NCBI GenBank assembly: GCA_019348515.1
Contig: JAHWJF010000197.1
Span: forward strand, 1 to 6,683
From: Chloroflexota bacterium
GTDB taxonomy: Bacteria; Chloroflexota; Chloroflexia; Thermomicrobiales; UBA6265
Direction of reading: 5' to 3'
Length of the DNA: 6,683 bases
Shown one piece after another: positions 1 to 5,050 of the stretch. The notes below the pieces were generated by a model. That model worked only from the letters and a program-made list of their open reading frames with translations. It was not told where the DNA came from and did not search any database. Positions within the stretch are counted from its first letter, which is position 1. Every line of letters starts with the position of its first letter. A program made the position numbers and the translations under genes.

Positions 1-517
1 CCCAGGCAAGCGCGATGAGACATCCGGCCATGGTGACCATGATCGAGAGGATCAGTCCGACGTGTGGTGGCGAGACAAGAGTGACGTCGAACCCGTAGAG
101 GGTGTGCCACCACTGGTCCATGAGGCCGAAGAGGAGGAAGAAGAGCGCGCCAAATCCGCCGATGATGTATCCCAATGGTCCGCGGAATCGCCCACGCAGA
201 ATCGGCGTGACCCCTGCACGATCCGTGGCACCCGGTACGCCCCGCTGGGTGTACCGGGTCATCAGCAACACCATCGCCAGCGAGGTCAGCCCGGCAATCG
301 TGACCCCGCCATAAAGCACCAGATGCGGCGCCGTGAAGAACGTATCCGGGCCAACGTCAATATGCCACTGGATATCCCAGGAGAAGCCGAGAAAGGCCAG
401 GAAGACGCCAATGATGAACCCGGCCGCCGCGCCGACCCGAGCCCGATCCAGGATCACATCGGGGACGTGGGACCGCGGCGGCACGGAGAAGCGAGCAACG
501 AGCGTCGACGAGGACAT
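1..517 (-). CDS. Polytopic membrane protein with duplicated Asp/His motif (C-terminus cut by window edge)
   Basis: The reading frame is open from an ATG at 517 to the left edge, giving 172 residues with no stop. An AGGAG (528-532) sits 10 nt upstream, and an in-frame TGA lies a little further upstream, so the start is well bounded. Four hydrophobic segments are visible at about residues 28-46, 62-86, 114-133 and 152-172. Arg-rich stretches at the N-terminus and between segments 2 and 3 put those parts inside by the positive-inside rule, so the loops after segments 1 and 3 face outward. Both outward loops carry the same motif, D-x2-W-H-x3-G-x-D followed by P-H: D48, W51, H52, G56, D58, P64-H65, and D134, W137, H138, G142, D144, P151-H152. 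This looks like an internal duplication and possible metal sites. I do not recognise the family with certainty. It lies 30 bp downstream of the secreted DUF4352-like gene and is probably in its operon. Confidence 0.85.
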   Translation of the reverse strand, partial: MSSSTLVARFSVPPRSHVPDVILDRARVGAAAGFIIGVFLAFLGFSWDIQWHIDVGPDTFFTAPHLVLYGGVTIAGLTSLAMVLLMTRYTQRGVPGATDRAGVTPILRGRFRGPLGYIIGGFGALFFLLFGLMDQWWHTLYGFDVTLVSPPHVGLILSIMVTMAGCLIALAW

Positions 518-547
518 CGATCTTTTGCTCCTGCATGTGCTCGTAGG

Positions 548-1615
548 TCAACCGTAGGTGAAGAAGCGCGGGTCCAGCGATGTCGCCGTGTGCGCGAAGG
601 GGAGAAAGCGGACGGTTGCCGTCGCATAGTCCACCGGCACGTCGAACATGACCCAGCCGTCTCGCTGGGCTCCAGGGTAATACCCGCCGGCGGCATCGGG
701 GCGGGGCGGAGTCAGCGTGGCAACGTCAAGCAGCGGGTTGCCAGCGTCGTCGACGAGGACAAAGGCGTTCGCCGGGAAGTAGGCGAGTTCACCTCCAGAT
801 TGCGCGTTTTGGACCCGGAACCTCAGCGCGGTCCATACGGAGCCGTCTTCACCGGCAGCATCGCCTACGCCAAGCGCGCCCGTGCGGTAATCGACCAGGT
901 TGAAAGCGTCCGCACCCGTGACGACGTCGAGCAGCTCGACGGCCCATTGATCCGTCACCGCTACTTCGCCGATTCCGACGGCGGAGCTGAAGTTGGGTCC
1001 GGCACTATTGGGCTCCGCCGGCCGTTGCGGTAGGTCGGGGATGTGCGCACCATCCTGAATGGCGAGCACCCGATCGGCCCACGAGCCGCCGAGCTCCAGA
1101 CTGTCGAACAGGAGGAGGAGGGAGCTTTCCTCCACGGGAATGCCAAACGCGATCCATCCCGCGGTTGACTCCCCAGGAGCAAGGGTGAGGTCGAGCACCG
1201 GATCGGGAGGCTTCGCGCCGAGGAAGCGCCACACGAGCCCCGAATCGCCGGTGAGGGCGAAATCGTCATTGTTCAGCCAGATGGGATTCGCGCCGACATT
1301 GCGTGCCGAAAGATTGACCACGACATACGTCGCCCCGTCCCGGGGCTCAACATTGCTGGGTGAAGCTGCAAGCACGGCAGCAACGGCGTCACCACCAACG
1401 AGCACCTCGCGGACCTCGAGCGCAACGGGACCGGCCGTCACTGTTTCGCCGAGTGGAACCGGTTCCGCGCGCGAAAGACCAAGGGACGAAACGGGCACCG
1501 GGGACCCGTCCTGGGCCAGCGCGGTCACGACTTCCGTGCCAAGCATCAGACTGATGATGACCGCGATGCGAACCACCAGGCGAACGGCGCCCATCCCAAG
1601 ATCGTGTCGTCGCAT
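548..1615 (-). CDS. Secreted protein with two tandem DUF4352-like domains
   Basis: The product is 355 residues from the ATG at 1615. It has a basic N-terminus, a hydrophobic core at about residues 11-30 and a likely signal peptidase site after TALA (A34/Q35). Two beta-rich domains follow, at about 52-190 and 213-354. Each has the DUF4352-type ending in which a Pro-Gly or similar turn leads to a G-W-x2-F-x2-P strand: G153-W154, F157, P160 in the first and G320-W321, F324, P327 in the second. The first also has the typical 'VVVNLSARNVG' strand. DUF4352 domains are immunoglobulin-like, extracytoplasmic and of unknown ligand, so the function is not known. An upstream ATG at 1654 would add 13 residues, but those codons are poor in G/C at the third position and would lengthen the signal peptide oddly. 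No good ribosome binding site supports either start. The gene is followed after 30 bp by the membrane protein gene, which suggests a shared envelope role. Confidence 0.85.
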   Translation of the reverse strand: MRRHDLGMGAVRLVVRIAVIISLMLGTEVVTALAQDGSPVPVSSLGLSRAEPVPLGETVTAGPVALEVREVLVGGDAVAAVLAASPSNVEPRDGATYVVVNLSARNVGANPIWLNNDDFALTGDSGLVWRFLGAKPPDPVLDLTLAPGESTAGWIAFGIPVEESSLLLLFDSLELGGSWADRVLAIQDGAHIPDLPQRPAEPNSAGPNFSSAVGIGEVAVTDQWAVELLDVVTGADAFNLVDYRTGALGVGDAAGEDGSVWTALRFRVQNAQSGGELAYFPANAFVLVDDAGNPLLDVATLTPPRPDAAGGYYPGAQRDGWVMFDVPVDYATATVRFLPFAHTATSLDPRFFTYG

Positions 1616-1661
1616 ATCGCTGAGTGTCGATCCTCTGTCAGGGCGCGGGAGCATGCAGCGG

Positions 1662-1667
1662 ATTGTA
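1662..1667 (-). promoter_or_regulatory. Possible -10 element upstream of the secreted-protein gene
   Basis: The minus strand reads TACAAT, one mismatch from the TATAAT consensus, in the short gap between the methyltransferase stop and the secreted-protein start. No convincing -35 lies at 16-18 bp; a TTGTCG is present but at 21 bp. Transcription would begin near 1655. That leaves a 40-nt leader for the ATG at 1615, or makes the ATG at 1654 essentially leaderless. Confidence 0.3.
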
Positions 1668-1702
1668 GCGGCCAGGGTGATGCGGGAGCGACAAGGGGCG
1701 GG

Positions 1703-2488
1703 TCACACCGCCAGCGTGGTCCAGGTCGTCGCCGTCGCCTGTTGCAGACGGCGTTCAGCACGACGCAGTGAGGCAGTCGTCTCGTTGCTCACCCCGTAAA
1801 GGTCGTCACCCCATTCACCCCAGCCATCGATGACGCGCCAGCCATACTCGATCATCAGGTTTTCCAGCTCCCAGGGCAGGAGATAGTTGTTGCCGGGATC
1901 ACCGCCTGGCAAGTGACGCATCCAGGAGGCGCGGTAGATCGGCGAGAGTGCCCCAGGAACACTCGCCAGCAACCGGCCGCCAGGTTTCAGGACCCGGCGC
2001 AGCTCGCGCAACGCCGCCGGAACGTCGGGGACGAACTGGAGGAGCACGCGAGCCTGGATAGCGTCAAAGACAGCGAGTGGATCGGCAAGCCGCGTCACGT
2101 CTCCGGTTCGCCACTCGATATTCGCACCGCGTTCACGCGCATGATCCCGTGCGCGGCGGATCATCTCTGGGGAGAGGTCGATCCCTGTCACGCGCGCTCC
2201 ACGCTCGGCGAGTGCGATGGCTAGCTGCCCACTGCCGCATCCCGCATCCAGGACGCGCGCTCCGCTGCTCAGGCGCAGAGCATCCCATATGCGGTCGAGG
2301 TCAGCCTCGCGGTCCGGCGTCAGGGCGTTGACCTCGGCACGCGCATCCCACCGCTCGGCACGTGCGTCCCAGTCGGCACGCGAGCGCTCGATCCAGGACG
2401 CCTGCTCGTCCCGGACGAGGACGGAATTGATGTCGTTCGGTGGTGGGGGGCGCTCACGGCCCGAATATTGCGGTCTGTCGGGCGCCAT
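1703..2488 (-). CDS. Class I SAM-dependent methyltransferase
   Basis: The product is a 261-residue soluble protein with a Rossmann-like methyltransferase fold of the Methyltransf_11/25 type. The SAM-binding motif I is VLDAGCGSG (residues 79-87). The acidic residue at the end of strand 2 that would contact the ribose is D104 in GIDLS. Motif II is around D130 (TGDVTRL). The post-motif helix and strand are 'LRRVLKPGGRLLASV' (163-177). About 60 charged residues precede the fold, with a D/R/W-rich stretch (DWDARAERWDARAE) that may form a helical lid. The last 80 residues, rich in Trp and Gly, probably determine the substrate, which cannot be inferred. The ATG at 2488 has GGAG (2494-2497) 5 nt upstream; a longer TTG-initiated frame to 2539 lacks such a site. 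It is transcribed toward the secreted-protein gene, with 87 bp between them, and divergently from the HtrA gene. Confidence 0.9.
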   Translation of the reverse strand: MAPDRPQYSGRERPPPPNDINSVLVRDEQASWIERSRADWDARAERWDARAEVNALTPDREADLDRIWDALRLSSGARVLDAGCGSGQLAIALAERGARVTGIDLSPEMIRRARDHARERGANIEWRTGDVTRLADPLAVFDAIQARVLLQFVPDVPAALRELRRVLKPGGRLLASVPGALSPIYRASWMRHLPGGDPGNNYLLPWELENLMIEYGWRVIDGWGEWGDDLYGVSNETTASLRRAERRLQQATATTWTTLAV

Positions 2489-2507
2489 GGAAACTCCGGC
2501 GATTAGA

Positions 2508-2536
2508 CTCTCGCGATGGATATAGGCTGGCGAGAG
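2508..2536. promoter_or_regulatory. Inverted repeat in divergent promoter region, possible operator
   Basis: CTCTCGC (2508-2514) and GCGAGAG (2530-2536) form perfect 7-bp arms around a 15-nt AT-richer centre that contains GATATAGG. It lies just upstream of the methyltransferase start and in the spacer shared with the HtrA gene. A dimeric regulator site is possible. A smaller repeat, TCGGA-N5-TCCGA (2577-2591), lies in the same spacer. I found no convincing -35/-10 pair for either gene here. Confidence 0.25.
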
Positions 2537-2651
2537 CAATCCGGGTGTATGTGGTCTGCCGCTAATGCGACGATAGTCGGACGAGATCCGAACCAGGACG
2601 ACCGGAGGCTACTGCAAAGGCCGTGGGAATCCTAATCTGCTGGAGACGCCC

Positions 2652-3821
2652 GTGAAGACGATTCGACCACTGACCCTTGCCACGGCGCTTACAGGGCTCG
2701 TCTTGTTGGCCGCCTGCACGCCGGCGCCGGAGACGACGCCAACAGCGACCCCAGCCCCAACCCCGACCGCGGTGCCGGTCACGGTCAATCTCGAGGACGT
2801 TGGCGCGGTCATCGTCGCCAGCCCCGCTGCTGGCACGGACGCGATCAGCGGCGTCTACGTCGTCACGTTTGATGCGTCGGACATTGTGGACCGGGTGATG
2901 CCCGCCGTCGTCACCGTGATCAACGAACAACGGTTCGACAACGGGATGCTCGGTCAGACCGAGGTTGAAGCGGGGCGCGGGACGGGGTTCATCATTGACG
3001 GCTCCGGCCACATCGTGACCAACGAGCACGTTGTGCGTGGGGGAACCGGGTTTGAGGTTATCCTGTCGACCGGTGAGAAGCGCGACGCGACCCTTGTTGG
3101 CGCCGATCCGCTGAGCGATCTCGCGGTCGTACGGATAGAGGGGTCACCCCCGGCGGCTGTCGAGTTTGGCAGCTCGGAGTCCTTGGAGCAGGGCCAGCCG
3201 GTCCTGGCAATTGGGTCGCCGCTCGGGGAGTTCACCGGAACGGTGACCAGCGGCATCGTCAGTGCCCTCAACCGCGATTTCCCAACCAATGCCAGAATGG
3301 CCGGTGAGGGGATCTACACCGACCTCATCCAGCATGATGCGGCGATCAACCCCGGCAACTCGGGAGGACCGTTGTTCGACCTCGCGGGCCGCGTGATCGG
3401 CGTAAACACGCTCGGGATCCCCCAGTCCGGGATCACCCCGGTGCAGGGACTGTTCTTCGCGATCCCCTCCGACCATGTCGCCAATATCGCCAGCCAGCTG
3501 ATTGAAAATGGGCAGGTATCGTACCCATACATCGGAGTCGAATATCAACCGATCTCGCCGGATCTCGCTGCTCAGAACGATCTGCCGGTCGATTACGGGG
3601 CATTTGTTCTGGCGGTCGTGCCCGGGGGGCCAGCGGAACAGTCGGGCATTCGGGAAGGGGACATCATCCTGGGCATCGGCGACCAGCAAATTCAGAGCCA
3701 GACGACATTTACCGAAGCGCTATTCGACCAAGCGCCAGGAGAGACCGTCACGGTAACCGTGCTGCGGGGTAACCAGGAACGTCAGTTCGAGGTCACACTG
3801 GCGGGGCGGCAGGAAAGCTGA
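2652..3821 (+). CDS. HtrA/Deg-type serine protease lipoprotein with one PDZ domain
   Basis: The product is 389 residues. It is an envelope serine protease of the trypsin-like HtrA/DegP family (S1C) that degrades or handles misfolded exported proteins. The N-terminus is a lipoprotein signal with lipobox L19-A-A-C22, followed by a Thr/Pro/Ala-rich spacer (about 23-45) that should hold the enzyme off the membrane. The protease domain spans about 75-285. The catalytic triad is intact: H126 in TNEHVV, D156 in SDLAVV and S237 in GNSGGPL. A single PDZ domain occupies about 291-386, with a carboxylate-binding-loop region near 'YIGVEY' and the 'GGPAEQSGIREGDIIL' segment. The GTG start at 2652 has GGAG (2642-2645) 6 nt upstream. 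One PDZ domain makes it closer to DegS or typical Gram-positive HtrA architecture than to DegP. It stands alone, divergent from the methyltransferase and convergent with the DinB-like gene. Confidence 0.95.
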   Translation: MKTIRPLTLATALTGLVLLAACTPAPETTPTATPAPTPTAVPVTVNLEDVGAVIVASPAAGTDAISGVYVVTFDASDIVDRVMPAVVTVINEQRFDNGMLGQTEVEAGRGTGFIIDGSGHIVTNEHVVRGGTGFEVILSTGEKRDATLVGADPLSDLAVVRIEGSPPAAVEFGSSESLEQGQPVLAIGSPLGEFTGTVTSGIVSALNRDFPTNARMAGEGIYTDLIQHDAAINPGNSGGPLFDLAGRVIGVNTLGIPQSGITPVQGLFFAIPSDHVANIASQLIENGQVSYPYIGVEYQPISPDLAAQNDLPVDYGAFVLAVVPGGPAEQSGIREGDIILGIGDQQIQSQTTFTEALFDQAPGETVTVTVLRGNQERQFEVTLAGRQES

Positions 3822-3827
3822 CGCGCC

Positions 3828-3905
3828 GGAAGTCGGAGGTCGGAGGTCGGGTGTGGCTCCCCTGCTGGCCGGCTGGCCATCTTACTCCCGACTCCCGCCT
3901 TCTAG
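3828..3905. repeat. GTCGGAG tandem/inverted repeat between convergent genes, possible terminator
   Basis: Just after the HtrA stop, the unit GTCGGAG occurs twice, followed by a partial GTCGGGT (3832-3852). A roughly complementary block, CTCCCGACTCCCGCCTTC, follows at 3885-3902 and runs into the stop codon of the opposing DinB-like gene. The arms match at about 14 of 19 positions around a loop that itself holds GCTGGCC twice. The location between two convergent genes fits a bidirectional terminator, but there is no U-tract and the stem is imperfect. A simple-sequence intergenic repeat is the alternative. Confidence 0.45.
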
Positions 3906-4363
3906 TTCGCGGACGGCGACCCGAGCAGAGCAACGATCTTCTCCAGGTGGACGCCGTCACTGGCGAGCAGGTCTTCGGTTGCCTCCCGGACCGTCGTTGG
4001 ACCATGGTCGCGGTCGTCCCAGGTCTCCGGCGCCATGCCCCGCAGCATGGCCAGCGTCGACTCCCGCGCCGTACCAAACTGCGAGATCACCTCGACCGTC
4101 GTGTCGTCAGGCGACGGGATCTCGATCAGCTGGGTCTCGCCCTTGTCGCCGAAGGCGCCGGTGAGGCTAATTCCACTGAGCCGATCCTTCAGGGCCTGTG
4201 AAAATCGTAGCTCGTCGTCGCGCATCTCGAGCACAACATCGCGCACGGTGTTTCCGGATTGCCCAAGGCTCAGTCGCTCCTCGGGGAGCGTCCGCACTTT
4301 GAGGTTGAGCTCGCGATAGGTCGCGATCAGGCCATTGAAAAGTTCCTGCTCGCCCATAACCAC
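3902..4363 (-). CDS. DinB-superfamily protein with degenerate metal site
   Basis: The product is about 153 residues and appears all-helical, with no signal peptide. It resembles DinB/DinB_2 four-helix-bundle proteins. Helix 2 carries TVRDVVLEMRDDELRFSQAL (39-58) and the last helix carries 'SDGVHLEKIVALLG' (135-148). DinB-fold enzymes normally bind a divalent metal through three His, the first in helix 2. Here that position is Glu46 or Met47. Of the usual C-terminal His pair only H139 is present; H120 is a possible extra ligand. It may therefore be a non-catalytic or differently liganded member. Starts at 4369 (ATG), 4363 (GTG) and 4357 (ATG) are all in frame. I prefer 4363 because GGAAG (4370-4374) lies exactly 6 nt upstream. 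Longer frames reach 4525 but run through the promoter and leader hairpin. The stop overlaps the intergenic repeat. Confidence 0.8.
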   Translation of the reverse strand: MVMGEQELFNGLIATYRELNLKVRTLPEERLSLGQSGNTVRDVVLEMRDDELRFSQALKDRLSGISLTGAFGDKGETQLIEIPSPDDTTVEVISQFGTARESTLAMLRGMAPETWDDRDHGPTTVREATEDLLASDGVHLEKIVALLGSPSAN

Positions 4364-4372
4364 CCCCATCTT

Positions 4373-4420
4373 CCGGCGCACCCGCGTTGGTCGATCTGAC
4401 CGCGCCAATCGGTGCGCCGG
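4373..4420 (-). promoter_or_regulatory. Leader hairpin overlapping the ribosome binding site of the DinB-like gene
   Basis: CCGGCGCACC (4373-4382) and GGTGCGCCGG (4411-4420) are perfect 10-bp reverse complements, nine of the ten pairs being G-C, with 28 nt between them. In the minus-strand transcript the 3' arm ends in GG, and those two bases are also the first two of the GGAAG ribosome binding site. The loop holds alternative small pairings, GGTC/GACC and TTGG/CCAA. A second arm, CGGCGC at 4430-4435, could compete for 4414-4419. A folded leader would be expected to hinder initiation. No known riboswitch class is recognised. Confidence 0.5.
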
Positions 4421-4438
4421 GGCGTACTTCGGCGCGTG

Positions 4439-4467
4439 ATCGTACCACCCGAAGCTCCGTACGCCAA
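4439..4467 (-). promoter_or_regulatory. Sigma-70-like promoter for the DinB-like gene
   Basis: On the minus strand, TTGGCG (4467-4462) and TACGAT (4444-4439) are separated by exactly 17 bp. A TG dinucleotide one base before the -10 makes an extended -10. Both hexamers match consensus at 4 of 6 positions. Transcription would start near 4432, so the leader contains the whole 4373-4420 hairpin. Confidence 0.5.
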
Positions 4468-4482
4468 TTGGTTGCCCCTGGG

Positions 4483-4512
4483 TTCGTTCGGGCCCTGCGC
4501 CGGTGCTAGACT
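4483..4512 (+). promoter_or_regulatory. Candidate extended -10 promoter for the zinc-ribbon gene
   Basis: TGCTAGACT (4504-4512) is an extended -10 element (TAGACT, 4 of 6 to consensus). A weak TTCGTT (4483-4488) sits 18 bp upstream as the -35. It faces right, and its -35 is 15 bp from the -35 of the minus-strand promoter, so the two would be back to back. Predicted initiation is near 4519, giving a leader of about 120 nt before the ATG at 4638. Confidence 0.4.
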
Positions 4513-4637
4513 GCCGCGAGAGCACCCGATCGCGGGGAAGCGCGCTCGTTGCGCTTCTGGCCTATCCTGATGGAGCACAGCACGTAGGTATGGACGGCAA
4601 ATTTGGATCTCGGGACCGGGTGCAGGCCAGCACGCCA

Positions 4638-4973
4638 ATGCGGTGTCCGGTCTGTGACCGTGAGCTCGAGGACACGCTGGTGCGGGACATCGGCGGCGTG
4701 ACGGCGAATCTCTTCTGGCAGGTTCACGCGGGGCGCTGCCCGGAGCATGGCTGGTTCCAGACCGAGGTCATCTCCCGCCCCCCGCGTGAGATCTTTCCCG
4801 TCAACAAACCGTTTGGAGCAGCCCGCCGGGTGGTCGTCGACGGCCGCGAGGTCTTCTCCTTCCCCACCGTCTGGGATAGCCTCCCACGGGAGCAACAACG
4901 GGCCAGGGTGGATCCGTTGGACGCTCGCTACTGGCAAATCGACCGGTCCCGAGGCGAGCACGAGGTCTACTAA
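4638..4973 (+). CDS. Small zinc-ribbon-like protein
   Basis: The product is 111 residues from the ATG at 4638 and begins directly with MRCPVC. Likely zinc ligands are C3 and C6, then C34 and H37 in CPEHGW, a C-x2-C/C-x2-H ribbon with a 27-residue insertion. The rest is a hydrophilic tail with 'SRPPREIF', 'FSFPTVWDSL' and a C-terminal 'DPLDARYWQID' motif. There is no signal peptide or membrane segment. The overall function is not recognised; a zinc ribbon could bind nucleic acid, bind protein or be purely structural. The start is uncertain: ATG 4590 and GTG 4620 are in frame, and none has a strong ribosome binding site. I chose 4638 because the ribbon begins there and the upstream codons look less coding. 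A 77-bp gap separates it from the transporter gene, so co-transcription is plausible. Confidence 0.7.
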   Translation: MRCPVCDRELEDTLVRDIGGVTANLFWQVHAGRCPEHGWFQTEVISRPPREIFPVNKPFGAARRVVVDGREVFSFPTVWDSLPREQQRARVDPLDARYWQIDRSRGEHEVY

Positions 4974-5050
4974 ACTAACGTGCGCGACGTCATGGTGTCA
5001 GAACGCCTTGGATCAACCGGTGCCGGATAGCGAGAGGAAAGGGTGAGGTC

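Noticed and set aside
62..1033. Plus-strand open frame of 323 codons
   Set aside because: It lies antisense to the membrane protein and the secreted protein, both of which have coherent domains. Its product is Arg/Glu-rich without recognisable structure, typical of a shadow frame in high-GC DNA.
548..1615. Idea that the secreted two-domain protein is a PmoB-like cupredoxin subunit
   Set aside because: It has no membrane segments between the domains and no His-x-His copper motif; the G-W-x2-F-x2-P pattern fits DUF4352-like domains better.
1059..1799. Plus-strand open frame of 246 codons
   Set aside because: It is antisense to the secreted-protein gene and the end of the methyltransferase gene; the product is Ser/Thr/Arg-rich with no domain and no ribosome binding site of note.
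2600..2651. TAATCT (2633-2638) as an HtrA promoter -10
   Set aside because: There is no -35 at a suitable distance, and the predicted start would leave almost no room for the GGAG ribosome binding site.
2562..3029. Minus-strand open frame of 155 codons, and another at 3144-3689
   Set aside because: Both are antisense to the HtrA gene, whose catalytic triad and PDZ domain are intact.
4370..4525. N-terminal extension of the DinB-like protein up to 4525
   Set aside because: The extension would read through the predicted promoter and the leader hairpin, and its sequence does not resemble a DinB N-terminus.
4974..5050. Terminator between the zinc-ribbon and transporter genes
   Set aside because: No stable stem followed by a T-run is present; the gap seems to hold only the transporter's ribosome binding site.
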